Positions 8,453-16,486 of a stretch of 64,000 nucleotides of DNA are shown here, in pieces (position 1 is the first letter of the stretch; every line of letters starts with the position of its first letter). Location of the stretch: the NCBI RefSeq assembly GCF_022844465.1, contig NZ_JALHLP010000001.1, forward strand, positions 434,001 through 498,000, in the 5' to 3' direction. Source of the DNA: Bradyrhizobium sp. (GTDB taxonomy: Bacteria > Pseudomonadota > Alphaproteobacteria > Rhizobiales > Xanthobacteraceae). The notes below the pieces were generated by a model. That model searched no databases. It was not told the origin of the DNA and worked only from the letters and a program-made list of their open reading frames with translations. The position numbers and the translations under genes were made by a program.

Positions 8453-8599
8453 TTATTTCGCGCCGGGTACGCTGATCGTGAAGCTTGGACCGCTATTTTT
8501 CTGGGTCGCCATCAACACGGCCGCACCGATGAAGACGACCAGGACCGCCCCCACCACAACTCCCAGAATTCCTCCCGCAGCACCGCCACCGTCAGCCAT
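8453..8599 (-). CDS. 48-aa glycine-rich single-helix membrane protein
   Basis: ATG at 8599 is preceded by GAGGAG seven bases upstream; stop TAA at 8453. A Gly/Ala-rich start (MADGGGAAGG) leads into one membrane helix (ILGVVVGAVLVVFIGAAVLM), then a polar tail TQKNSGPSFTISVPGAK that would lie outside the membrane. It is the first gene of the small-membrane-protein operon, so its upstream region (8600-8650) should hold the promoter. I do not recognise the family. The strong ribosome site, hydrophobic pattern and tight spacing support it as real. Confidence 0.65.
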   Translation of the reverse strand: MADGGGAAGGILGVVVGAVLVVFIGAAVLMATQKNSGPSFTISVPGAK

Positions 8600-8785
8600 C
8601 TCGCTCTCCTCTTTGTGATCAGGTCCGCTCGTAACGCCGCCGATTTGCCAAAGTTCCGAAATTCTGAACCCAAAAAACGAGGTTCTGAAACCGCGGAGCT
8701 TCAGGTGCGGCGTACATCAGCGCGCATGGAACCAGCACCCTGTTGGCGTGTTGCCGGACCGGTCGTGCAAGGCAGCAGGTTTGAG

Positions 8786-9058
8786 ATGTACTATCCGTGG
8801 CCGGGTCATCATCGTGAAGGCGTGATGTTCGAGGCGCTCGACATCGCGATGAACTACCTCCGCCGGACCGGATATTCCGAGCCCCACATCGAGGAGTTGG
8901 CCGCCAACATTATTTGGGAGGCTTACCGCAACGGTGTTCGCCACAGGATCGCGTTGGCCAATCGCGCGATAGTGGCGATCGAACGGTCCTCGGCCGAAAA
9001 ATTCTCGGCATCGACGTCGATGACCCGGCAAGTATCGTTCTACCCGCAACTCACCTAG
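8786..9058 (+). CDS. Small conserved-looking hypothetical protein
   Basis: Soluble protein of about 90 aa, starting at MYYPWPGHHREG (8786); a second candidate start is MFEALDIAM (8825), which has a GAAGG six bases upstream. The core (LDIAMNYLRRTGYSEPHIEELAANIIWEAYRNGVRHRIALANRAI, split over residues 15-60) reads like a helical protein ending in an N-A-I-V-A-I-E strand. It resembles small hypothetical proteins common in Rhizobiales by my recollection only. The longer frame back to 8615 is less likely. A dispersed palindromic repeat starts within two bases of its stop codon. Confidence 0.6.
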   Translation: MYYPWPGHHREGVMFEALDIAMNYLRRTGYSEPHIEELAANIIWEAYRNGVRHRIALANRAIVAIERSSAEKFSASTSMTRQVSFYPQLT

Positions 9059-9059
9059 C

Positions 9060-9155
9060 GCATGATCCGGAAAAGTGTGCAGCGGTTTTCCGAAAAGATC
9101 ATGCTCAAACAAAGAGCAAAGCGCGATGAGGTTCATCCCGATCTCATCGCGCTTT
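9060..9155. repeat. Composite dispersed palindromic repeat, copy 1
   Basis: Positions 9060-9110 carry an imperfect palindrome whose ends are GCATGATC and GATCATGC, around AGTGTGCAGCGGTTTTCCG. The same roughly 50 bases recur without change at 33922-33972. A second hairpin follows at 9118-9155 (AAAGCGCGATGAG pairing with CTCATCGCGCTTT). At the other copy a different hairpin of the same design follows at the same distance, so the element is a two-part unit. Elements of this type are, from memory, very abundant in Bradyrhizobium and relatives. Confidence 0.85.
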
Positions 9156-9299
9156 CGCGCAGCGGCCTATCGCATTGCGGTTGATCGGCAGTGGGTTGGT
9201 TGGCTGGACGCGGACCGGTCTGATTCGACAGTTTTCGCCGGCTTGAAGCGGAATGCGTGCGGTTTTTCGCTAGGAAGCGTTCCGTCTCCAACTTCTCAT

Positions 9300-9384
9300 T
9301 GGTGCGCTCGGAGGGACTCGAACCCCCACGATTTTACTCACTGCCACCTCAAGGCAGCGCGTCTACCAATTCCGCCACGAGCGC
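9300..9384 (-). tRNA. tRNA-Leu (anticodon GAG)
   Basis: An 85-base tRNA on the minus strand. The acceptor arms GCGCTCG (from 9384) and CGAGCGC pair perfectly, followed by discriminator A and an encoded CCA (9302-9300). The anticodon stem CTGCC/GGCAG encloses the loop TTGAGGT, giving anticodon GAG. The T arm contains GGTTCGAGTCC. A long variable arm (AGTGAGTAAAATCGT region) is as expected for a class II leucine tRNA. It decodes CUC/CUU leucine codons. Confidence 0.95.
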
Positions 9385-9482
9385 TTGGGATCCCGGCTGG
9401 AGGCACCAAGGCCTGCCGGATCAACGGCGCCGATGTAACAAATCGGGGATGGAGGGACAAGGCGGTTTTGCGCGGGTATCAG

Positions 9483-9725
9483 CTACCTGACATCGGGCGC
9501 TTTCGGCAGCATTTGCTTGACTTCGACGGCGATCCGGTTGCGATCCACCAGCACCACGCCGGAGGCCACCGGCAGGTTGTTGGCGTGGATCTTGACCTCG
9601 TCCGCCTCGGTGGCGTCCAGTTCGATGATGGCGCCGCGGGAAAGCCGCATCACCTGGTGGATGGGCATGGACGTGGTGCCGAGCACCACCATGAGATCGA
9701 CGCTTACTTTATCGAGGGTCGTCAC
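9483..9725 (-). CDS. Orphan FliN/SpoA-domain flagellar switch protein
   Basis: Protein of 80 aa consisting of little more than one SpoA (surface presentation of antigens) domain, the C-terminal fold of FliN/FliM and of type III secretion C-ring proteins. Typical features are LDKVSVDLMVVLGTTSMPIHQVMRLSRGAII near the N-terminus and a later VVLVDRNRIAVEV strand. In flagella FliN forms the base of the switch complex. No other flagellar gene is in the window, so this is an orphan copy. It is shorter than most FliN proteins (about 110-150 aa) because it lacks the variable N-terminal region. It is divergent from lipB with a 62-bp gap. Confidence 0.8.
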   Translation of the reverse strand: MTTLDKVSVDLMVVLGTTSMPIHQVMRLSRGAIIELDATEADEVKIHANNLPVASGVVLVDRNRIAVEVKQMLPKAPDVR

Positions 9726-9787
9726 TTCTGTACCGCCAGGGCGAGACCAAATTGTCTGGTTTCACCTGACCACGTTATGGTTAGCCA

Positions 9788-10513
9788 ATGGTTAATGACC
9801 GCCAAAGCCTTGTTTCGACGGCCTTCCCGACCCCTGCCGGCGGCGGCGTCGAATGGCGGATTGCGGCGAAAGCGGTGCCCTATCCCGAGGCCGTCGCCGC
9901 CATGGAGGCCCGCGCGGCCGATATCGCCGACCGAAAGGCGCCCGAACTGGTCTGGCTGCTGGAGCACCCGCCGCTCTACACGTCAGGCACCAGCGGCAGG
10001 CCGGACGATCTCCTCGATCCCCGCTTTCCCATGTTCACCACCGGCCGCGGCGGCCAGCTCACCTATCACGGGCCCGGCCAGCGGGTGGCCTATGTGATGC
10101 TCGACCTGAAGCGGCGGCGCCCCGACGTCCGCGCCTATGTCGCCAACCTCGAGCAATGGATCATCCGCAGCCTCGACGCCTTCAATGTCCGCGGCGAGCG
10201 CCGCGAGGACCGCGTCGGCGTCTGGGTCAGGCGCCCGGACAAGGGCATCGGCCATGAAGACAAGATCGCGGCCATCGGCGTCCGGCTGCGGCGCTGGGTC
10301 TCGTTCCACGGCATCGCCGTCAATGTCGAGCCGGAGCTCGCGCATTTCTCCGCCATCGTCCCCTGCGGCGTCGCCGATCCCCGCTACGGCGTCACCTCGC
10401 TGGTCGATCTCGGCCTGCCAGTGACGATGGAGGATTTCGACGTCGCGCTGCGAGCGGCCTTCGTCGAAGTGTTCGGCAGCACGGGGCAGCGCCTGCCAGA
10501 AGGCACTTTCTGA
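9788..10513 (+). CDS. lipB: Octanoyl-[acyl-carrier-protein]:protein transferase LipB
   Basis: Cytosolic enzyme of 241 aa that moves octanoate from acyl carrier protein to lipoyl domains, the first step of lipoate assembly for pyruvate and 2-oxoglutarate dehydrogenases and the glycine cleavage system. Visible signatures are [13 protein letters not shown] (87-99), the catalytic Lys159 in [16 protein letters not shown] (174-180) and the nucleophilic Cys193 in VPCG. Length and motif order match the family. It stands alone: the orphan fliN is divergent, and the LysR gene downstream converges with six bases between. Confidence 0.97.
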   Translation: MVNDRQSLVSTAFPTPAGGGVEWRIAAKAVPYPEAVAAMEARAADIADRKAPELVWLLEHPPLYTSGTSGRPDDLLDPRFPMFTTGRGGQLTYHGPGQRVAYVMLDLKRRRPDVRAYVANLEQWIIRSLDAFNVRGERREDRVGVWVRRPDKGIGHEDKIAAIGVRLRRWVSFHGIAVNVEPELAHFSAIVPCGVADPRYGVTSLVDLGLPVTMEDFDVALRAAFVEVFGSTGQRLPEGTF

Positions 10514-10519
10514 CGTCCT

Positions 10520-11413
10520 TCAGCAACCTGCCTTGAGAAAATCAATGAAAGCGCGAACCCGCGGAATGGTCTGTCGGCTCGGCAGGATCAACGCCGTGAT
10601 CGGTTGCGGGTCGGGATCGTGGCAATGCGACAGCACGGGCACGAGCTTGCCGTCTTTCACGGCGCCTTCGCCCAGAAAATCGCCGAAGCGAACGAGGCCG
10701 GCGCCGGCCAATGCGAGGTCGAGAAGGACATCGGCGCTGTCCGAGCGGATCGATCCGTTTACGGGCACCATGATCCGCTTGCCTTGCTCGACCAACGGCC
10801 ATTGCGCGAGACGCGAGAAGCCGCTGAGCTGCAGGCAGTTGTGTCGCATCAGATCGGCGGCCTGTTCGGGAACGCCGTAGCGCGCCAGGTATTGCGGGCT
10901 GCCGGCAATGATGCGGCTGACTTCACCGAGGCGGACCGCAATCAAATCGCTATCGGCGAGCGGACCAACGCGGATGGTGACGTCGATCTGATCGGTGATC
11001 GGATCAATGCGATGGTCGCTGACCGAAAGGTCAACCGTGATCTCCGGATACCGATCCATGAATTGCGGCAGCAGCCGCGCGAGCCGGTGTCGGGCGAAGG
11101 CTGTGCCGCTGTTGACTCGAATAGGCCCGCGCGGACGTCCGTGGATGGAGGTTATTTCGGCCTCGGCGGCCTCGATCGAGGCCAGGATGCTTCTTGCGTG
11201 AGCGATGAAGGTTTCTCCCTCCTGCGTCAGCACCAGCCGCCTCGTGGTCCGATGCAGGAGCTTTGCTCCAAGTCGGCGCTCCAGCCGCGTGACGATGCGG
11301 GATACGCCGGAGGCAGTGAGTTCGAGTTCGGAGCCGACCGCCGCAAAGCTCCCCAGATCAACCGTTCGAACAAAGACCGCGAGGTCAGGCAACGGATGCA
11401 CAACTTTATTCAT
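10520..11413 (-). CDS. LysR-family transcriptional regulator (pair 1)
   Basis: LysR-type regulator of about 297 aa. The N-terminal winged helix-turn-helix is clear (LAVFVRTVDLGSFAAVGSEL..., with SGVSRIVTRLERRLGAKLL as recognition helix and LHRTTRRLVLTQEG wing). A LysR substrate-binding domain (about residues 90-297) includes GPIRVNSGTAFARHRLARLLP. The start MNKVVHPLPD (11413) is favoured over a frame 15 codons longer. It is divergent from a tautomerase gene starting at 11507, the classic layout in which a LysR protein controls the neighbouring gene from the shared 93-bp region. The inducer is unknown. Confidence 0.92.
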   Translation of the reverse strand: MNKVVHPLPDLAVFVRTVDLGSFAAVGSELELTASGVSRIVTRLERRLGAKLLHRTTRRLVLTQEGETFIAHARSILASIEAAEAEITSIHGRPRGPIRVNSGTAFARHRLARLLPQFMDRYPEITVDLSVSDHRIDPITDQIDVTIRVGPLADSDLIAVRLGEVSRIIAGSPQYLARYGVPEQAADLMRHNCLQLSGFSRLAQWPLVEQGKRIMVPVNGSIRSDSADVLLDLALAGAGLVRFGDFLGEGAVKDGKLVPVLSHCHDPDPQPITALILPSRQTIPRVRAFIDFLKAGC

Positions 11414-11506
11414 GACACATGGGCATGAGTGATGATCAAAACACGAGTTTATCTCCACTTATGGCACGAATAAACTGGCAATAGTCAGAAACCGGAGCCG
11501 CCAGCC

Positions 11507-11926
11507 ATGCCCCTCGCCCGCCTTTCCGTCCCTTCTCACCTTGCCGCGGATAAAATTCAGGCGCTTGCCGATGCCGCTCACGGGGGCCTCGTTGAGACCT
11601 GCGGCGTCTCGCCCAACGACCGGTTTCAGCTGGTGTCGACCTATGCGCCGGGAATGATGCTGATCGATCCCACCTTCCCGAATGTTGTCCGGACACCGGA
11701 AGCATCGATCATCGAGATTCTGTTTCTTGAAGGCCGCACAGCCGACCAGAAGAGGCGCTTGTTTCGCTGGATCAGCGATTGCGCCGTCCGCGCCGGGTTT
11801 TCCGCCGACGACATCATGATCGCGCTCACCGAAAACGCCCCGATCGACTGGTCGCTGGGGCGCGGCCTTGCGTTCGGTGATCAGCATCGACCGATGGAAG
11901 GCGCTACTCCGGCACCCGGTAAGTGA
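11507..11926 (+). CDS. Tautomerase-superfamily protein
   Basis: Protein of 139 aa starting Met-Pro, the hallmark of the tautomerase superfamily: removing Met leaves the catalytic amino-terminal Pro. The sequence MPLARLSVPSHLAADKIQALADAAHGGLVE matches the first beta-alpha unit, and the later SIIEILFLEGRTADQKRRLF strand-helix gives the second. The size fits fused two-unit members such as malonate semialdehyde decarboxylase-like proteins rather than the 62-aa 4-oxalocrotonate type. The reaction is not predictable. It is divergent from the LysR gene and 3 bp from the end of a frameshifted second tautomerase gene. Confidence 0.85.
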   Translation: MPLARLSVPSHLAADKIQALADAAHGGLVETCGVSPNDRFQLVSTYAPGMMLIDPTFPNVVRTPEASIIEILFLEGRTADQKRRLFRWISDCAVRAGFSADDIMIALTENAPIDWSLGRGLAFGDQHRPMEGATPAPGK

Positions 11927-11929
11927 CGA

Positions 11930-12371
11930 TCACGTCACGCCGCGCCCTTCGCGGGGGCTGACCCGGAGCTGGCCGGCGATGTAGCGTCGTTCCTGGGTCA
12001 GGCCGCCGAAGCCGTAGGCGTCGCCCTTCACCTCGTCGACATGGGCATAGCTCTCGTGGTGCAGCGGCCCGAGCAGTTCGCCAAACCGCTGAAAGACCGC
12101 GGCGAGATAGGCGGCTTTTTCGTCCTTGGTGTTGGTGCCTTCGCTGACATGGACGTCGAGCCAGAAGCTGGCGAGGTTCTGTTCGGCCAGCGACTTGCCG
12201 GCGGCGAACCAGTCGGCGGCATCGACCGACTTAACGATGACGGCGGTGACCTTGGGGTCCTTGCGCAGGATTCCGGGCGGTGAGATCGCTGACGGCCGAA
12301 GCGATCTCGGCTTTCAGCGACGGCACGCTGCGGGTGCTGGAATAGGTGACAGTGATGAGCGGCATGGTCAT
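11930..12371 (-). pseudogene. Tautomerase-family gene broken by a one-base frameshift
   Basis: The gene starts at ATG 12371 with AGGAG four bases upstream; the inner ATG gives the required Met-Pro (MPLITVTYSSTRSVPSLKA). The frame is open to SAVSDLTAR and is then lost at 12271-12272, where AATCC should read ATCC. One base removed from this spot restores ILRKDPKVTAVIVKSV and continues through AADWFAAGKSLAEQNLASFW, LLGPLHHESYAHVDEV and GGLTQERRYIAGQL to a stop at 11930. The restored protein would be about 145 aa, a normal length. It is either a recent pseudogene or a sequencing error. The LysR gene it diverges from is frameshifted too. Confidence 0.8.
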
Positions 12372-12438
12372 TTTCTCCTGTAGGTCGTGCGCCTCGATCG
12401 CGCCGGCGCCCAGTCTGGACCTGCTGCCATCATTTCGG

Positions 12439-12457
12439 TATCTTATTTATTGAGATA
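12439..12457. promoter_or_regulatory. Candidate LysR operator between tautomerase and LysR genes
   Basis: Perfect inverted repeat TATCT (12439-12443), nine bases, AGATA (12453-12457) in the 113-bp AT-rich gap between two divergent genes. LysR proteins commonly bind an interrupted dyad with T-N11-A spacing, and the dyad lies where such a site is expected. Function is inferred from position and symmetry only. Confidence 0.45.
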
Positions 12458-12484
12458 TCAGTCATAACGAAAATTGATGATGGC

Positions 12485-13367
12485 ATGAGCACGCTGGATA
12501 TCGACACGGTGCAGGCCTTCCTGATGGTGGCGCACCTGCAAAGCTTTACCCGCACGGGCCGAAGCGCAGGGCACGACGCAGGCCGCCATCAGCATGAAGC
12601 TGCGGCGGCTGGAGACCCTGCTCGGCCGGCGGCTGGTCAAGCGCTCGCCGCGCGCGGTGGCGTTGACTGCCGAAGGCGCGGCATTCCTGCCGCACGCCCG
12701 CGCGCTGATGGCCGCACATGACCGCGCGCTGGCGGGCGAGAAGCCGGCGCGTCAGAATCTGTCGCTCGGGATCAGCGATCATGCCGGAGGGCCCGAGCTG
12801 GCGCTGCTGCTCGAGCGACTTCATGCGATTTCGCCGCAACTGACGCTCGCGGTGACGGTCGGCTTCTCCCGCGAGATCACCGACGCCTACGACGCCGGCA
12901 AACTCGATGCCGTGGTGGTGCGACAGGAAGGCAGCCGGCGCGGCGGCGAGACATTGGCCGTGGACGAATTCGGTTGGTTCGCCTCGACGCGGTTTGCCCG
13001 GGGCGCGGGCGAGCCCTTGCTGCTGGCGACGCTGGCGCCGCCCTGCGGCGTCCGCGCGGTCGCGGTCCGCGCGCTCGACAAGGCCGGAATCGCCTGGAGC
13101 GAGCGCTTTGTCGGCGGCGGCGTCGCCGCGGTGGCCGCGGCCGCATTGGCCGGACTGGCGGTCGCGCCGCTTGCCCGCCGTGTCGCGCCCGCCGGTCTCG
13201 TCGATATCGGGCCGGTGCAGCGACTGCCGAAGCTTGGCGCCTCAAAGGTGATGTTGCACTCGAAGGTCAGCGACCCCGCGAGGTTGGCGGCCCTACGCAC
13301 CCTCGCCGCGACGTTCCGCGGCGTGGCCGCGTTCGGGGTAGCGGCCGTGTTGTCAAAAAAAAAGTGA
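12485..13367 (+). pseudogene. LysR-family regulator broken by a one-base frameshift (pair 2)
   Basis: The N-terminus MSTLDIDTVQAFLMVAHLQS opens at 12485 and reads to about 12555. At 12556-12558 a GGG run replaces the GG needed to continue into AEAQGTTQAAISMKLRRLE. The remaining frame then runs to 13367 and carries the rest of the LysR helix-turn-helix (LETLLGRRLVKRSPRAVALTAEG) and the substrate-binding domain. With one G removed the product would be about 293 aa, typical for the family. The intact part from ATG 12594 lacks half the DNA-binding domain and would not work as a regulator. It is divergent from the broken tautomerase gene. Confidence 0.8.
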
Positions 13368-13424
13368 CCGCGGGTGGGAACCAACTGGTCCCTTACCCGT
13401 TGCCATACCCAACCGGGTCGCGGA

Positions 13425-14948
13425 ATGCGCAGGAACGATCAAAAGCAAAGGGATCTGTTCGAAAGCGAACGTAATTTCAAACTTCTGGTTGAAGGTGTTG
13501 TTGACTACGCGCTTTACATGCTGGACCCTAGTGGGGTGGTTACGAGCTGGAATAGCGGCGGCCAGCGCATCAAGGGCTACGCGGCCACCGAAATCATCGG
13601 GCGGCACTTCTCCTGCTTTTATACTGAGGCCGACCGTGCCAACGGCAAGCCGCTCCGCGCTTTGGCGATTGCCAGGGAACAGGGCCGCTACGAGGAGGAC
13701 GGCTGGCGCGTCCGCAAGGACGGCACGTTTTTCTGGGCCAGCGTCATCATCGACCCAATCTACGAGGACGGCAAGCTCGTCGGCTTCGCCAAGATCACCC
13801 GCGACATCACCGAGCGCTACGAGGCCCAGCTGAGGCTCCAGCAGATGCACGATCAGCTGGCCGAATCGCAACGGCTCGATGCGCTTGGTCAGTTGACCGG
13901 CGGCGTGGCGCACGATTTCAACAACCTGCTCATGATTATCAGCGGCAGCCTTCACACGCTGAGAAACGTGGCCGGAGACGCCCCCAAGGCCGCGCGGGCA
14001 GTATCGGCAATCGACGCGGCGATCCGGCGGGGTGCGGCCCTTACCGGCCAGTTACTGACGTTCGCCCGGCGCCAGCGCGTCAGCCCGCAGGCGGTCAATG
14101 TCACCGAACAGATCGAAGCGATGCGCGAGGTGCTCGACACTGGTGTCGGCGGCGCGATCACGCTGCAATTCGACATCGACCCGAAACTGTGGCTGACTAT
14201 CGTCGATGTCGCGGAGTTGAAAACGGCGCTGGTCAACCTGGTCATGAACGCACGCGATGCCATGCCGGGCGGCGGCTCGATCACCGTTGCCGCACGTAAC
14301 GAATTGCTTCACGAACACGCCCTTGCCGGCGAGTTTGTCAGCATCTCCGTCGAAGATACCGGTGTCGGCATCGCGCCGGACGTCCTTGGCAAGATATTCG
14401 AACCCTTTTTCACAACCAAGCCGATCGGCAAGGGCACCGGACTGGGTCTCTCGCAGGTTCACGGCTTCGCCCATCAAGCCGGCGGCACGGTCAGGGTGCG
14501 CAGCGACCTGGGTAAGGGAACGCGGATCACGATATTGCTGCCACGCAACCAACAAGCTACGCCGCAGGCCGAAGAAACCCAAGCCGTCGGAACCATCGCG
14601 AGCGGCATCGTGCTGCTGGTCGAGGACAACCCGGATGTCGCCGTCGCCAGCACCTGCCTGCTGGAACAGCTCGGTTATACGGTTCGCTGGGTGGATAGCG
14701 CCGAAGCGGCATTGAAAGAGATCGAGCGAAACGAAATAGATCTTGTGTTTTCCGATATCGTGATGCCCGGCAAGATGGACGGTCTTGGCCTTGCCCGCCA
14801 TCTCAAGACAATCAGGCCAGGACTGCCGATCCTGCTGGTGAGCGGATACAGCGACGCCGCCATCAACGCCCATGGCGATTTTCCGATCCTGCGCAAGCCA
14901 TATGAAATCCACCAGCTCAGCCAAGCGATCGCGAATTTGTCGAGATGA
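13425..14948 (+). CDS. PAS hybrid sensor histidine kinase with receiver domain
   Basis: Soluble hybrid kinase of 507 aa (start MRRNDQKQ; an upstream in-frame start at 13374 would add 17 residues). A PAS domain occupies about residues 15-130 (VEGVVDYALYMLDPSG ... ITRDITERY). A dimerisation/phosphoacceptor helix carries His163 in GGVAHDFNN, and a HATPase domain has N-box NLVMNARDAM (271-280), DTGVGI (311-316) and GKGTGLGLS (336-344). A C-terminal receiver (about 395-507) has the acidic VEDN (399-402), phosphoacceptor Asp444 in FSDIVMP and a late LRKPYE. No membrane segment is seen, so the signal is cytosolic. No partner response regulator is adjacent. It starts 58 bp after the LysR pseudogene. 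Confidence 0.93.
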   Translation: MRRNDQKQRDLFESERNFKLLVEGVVDYALYMLDPSGVVTSWNSGGQRIKGYAATEIIGRHFSCFYTEADRANGKPLRALAIAREQGRYEEDGWRVRKDGTFFWASVIIDPIYEDGKLVGFAKITRDITERYEAQLRLQQMHDQLAESQRLDALGQLTGGVAHDFNNLLMIISGSLHTLRNVAGDAPKAARAVSAIDAAIRRGAALTGQLLTFARRQRVSPQAVNVTEQIEAMREVLDTGVGGAITLQFDIDPKLWLTIVDVAELKTALVNLVMNARDAMPGGGSITVAARNELLHEHALAGEFVSISVEDTGVGIAPDVLGKIFEPFFTTKPIGKGTGLGLSQVHGFAHQAGGTVRVRSDLGKGTRITILLPRNQQATPQAEETQAVGTIASGIVLLVEDNPDVAVASTCLLEQLGYTVRWVDSAEAALKEIERNEIDLVFSDIVMPGKMDGLGLARHLKTIRPGLPILLVSGYSDAAINAHGDFPILRKPYEIHQLSQAIANLSR

Positions 14949-15153
14949 CAGTCGTCGCCAGCAAATGAGGCCTTGCCTGGATGTACCCCCGCATGGCCGG
15001 CAGGCATGAGATATCACTCGACCAGACGAAGATCGTGATCGCCGCCAGGTGAGTTTCGGTGGGAGGAGCTTCCGGTGGCGGCCGGTGTTTACCTGCTTGT
15101 CGCCTCTTCCTCGAACCCGGACGCATCCAGGGTCCAGCGCCTACCATACGACA

Positions 15154-15453
15154 TCAGATCGTCGGCAGTACCGAAAACCGCTCCCCTGCCCGCCGCAGGT
15201 TCAGCATTTCACGATCAGCCGACTGCTCCCGCACCTTCGAGACCCGTGCCGTTGAGGGTCCGCGCCGGCATGCCTCGATCATGGCTGCAACGGCCTCCGC
15301 ACGGCCTGCGAACAGCGCCTCGACGCTGCCGTCGCTGCGGTTACGCACCCAGCCTTCGAGATCGTGCGCCCGCGCCGCGTGATCGACCCACGCCCGGTAG
15401 CCGACGCCCTGCACCCGGCCGGTGACCGCGACCTGGCGGATCGCCTCGGCCAT
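15154..15453 (-). CDS. acyP: Acylphosphatase
   Basis: Small enzyme of 99 aa hydrolysing acyl phosphates. The family signature is present as [18 protein letters not shown] (residues 9-26; Arg20 binds the phosphate), and [16 protein letters not shown] (35-50) supplies the catalytic Asn in the expected position (Asn38). Size matches the family (90-100 aa). It follows the PEP-mutase-family gene at a distance of 2 bp on the same strand, so the two are almost certainly co-transcribed, although no functional link is obvious. Confidence 0.93.
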   Translation of the reverse strand: MAEAIRQVAVTGRVQGVGYRAWVDHAARAHDLEGWVRNRSDGSVEALFAGRAEAVAAMIEACRRGPSTARVSKVREQSADREMLNLRRAGERFSVLPTI

Positions 15454-15455
15454 CC

Positions 15456-16322
15456 CTACCGCTTCAGTCCAAGAAATTCGCCGCTGCGCGCCTTGACGTC
15501 GGTCTCCCGCATGACGCGGCCGGCGAGTTCGGCCGAAGCCAGGCCCTTGAGATTCTTCGGCGGAGTTCCCTCGCGCAGCGCCTTCAGCGTTTCGTAAACC
15601 GCCTGGGTGGCGGCGGCGAACGGCGCGTGGCCCTGCAGCGCGATCCGCACGCGCTGGCCGGCGAGATAATCGGGCGCGGCCATGTCCTCGGGCGCGCCGC
15701 CGAGCACGATCGGCAGCCGCGTCGCCGCCGCGATCGCTTCCAGTTCGCCGCGGCCCTTGATGCCGGTGAAGAACAGCGCATCTACACCTGCGGCCTCATA
15801 CGCCCTCGCCCGCGCGATGGCGTCGTCGAGGCCGGCGATGCCGGCGGCGCCGGTCCGGCCCATGATCACCAGTGCGGGGTCGCCGCGGCCGTCAAGGGCT
15901 GCCTTCATCTTGCCGACGCCTTCCTCGAGCGGGATCAGTTGGGCGCCGGCCTGCCCAAACGCCTGCGGCAGCAGCGTGTCCTCGATGGTGAGCCCGGCGG
16001 CGCCCGCCGCCTCCAGCTCCTGCACGGTGCGGCGGACGTTGAGCGCGTTGCCATAGCCGTGATCGGCGTCGACCAGCACCGGCAGCCGCGCGGCGCGCGA
16101 CATCCGCCGCATCTGCTCGGCCAGCTCTGTCAATGTGATCAGGGCGATGTCGGGATCGCCGAGCACGACCAGCGAGGCGACCGAGCCGCCGAACATGCCG
16201 AGTTCGAAACCAAGGTCTTCGGCGATGCGGATCGAGGTCGCGTCATACACCGATCCCGGCCGGACGCAGGCCGAGCCGTTGAGGATGGCGCGCAGTTTCT
16301 CTCGGCGTTGACGAAAAGCCAT
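15456..16322 (-). CDS. Isocitrate lyase/PEP mutase-family oxaloacetate decarboxylase
   Basis: Cytosolic TIM-barrel enzyme of 288 aa. Family marks are [19 protein letters not shown] near the start, the metal-binding [13 protein letters not shown] (about residues 82-94) and TIEDTLLPQ (about 114-122) followed by the loop that in isocitrate lyases carries the catalytic Cys; here it is [10 protein letters not shown], without Cys. The missing catalytic Cys and the overall pattern fit the oxaloacetate decarboxylase branch rather than isocitrate or methylisocitrate lyase. It would convert oxaloacetate to pyruvate and CO2. It is translationally close to acyP (2 bp). Confidence 0.82.
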   Translation of the reverse strand: MAFRQRREKLRAILNGSACVRPGSVYDATSIRIAEDLGFELGMFGGSVASLVVLGDPDIALITLTELAEQMRRMSRAARLPVLVDADHGYGNALNVRRTVQELEAAGAAGLTIEDTLLPQAFGQAGAQLIPLEEGVGKMKAALDGRGDPALVIMGRTGAAGIAGLDDAIARARAYEAAGVDALFFTGIKGRGELEAIAAATRLPIVLGGAPEDMAAPDYLAGQRVRIALQGHAPFAAATQAVYETLKALREGTPPKNLKGLASAELAGRVMRETDVKARSGEFLGLKR

Positions 16323-16360
16323 CAGGGTACCTCTTACTCACGTCATTCCGCTTACTCATG

Positions 16361-16482
16361 TCATTCCGGGGCGATGCAAAGCATCGAACCCGGAATCTCG
16401 AGATTCCGGGTCTGGTCCTTCGGACCATCCCGGAATGACGGGACTATTCCGGGTCAGATGCTACCCACCATCCCGGAATGAC
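16361..16482. repeat. Intergenic palindromic repeat (CATTCCGGG family), copy A
   Basis: About 120 bases of nested inverted repeats: TCATTCCGGGGCGATGC pairing with later CATCCCGGAATGA, and the inner CCCGGAATCTC/GAGATTCCGGG. The same modules recur in this window at 26721-26846, 54842-54943 and 55861-55941. It lies between a decarboxylase gene and pccA. Sequences like this are non-coding and mobile or mosaic in nature; their folding can affect transcript stability. Confidence 0.85.
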
Positions 16483-16486
16483 AGCG

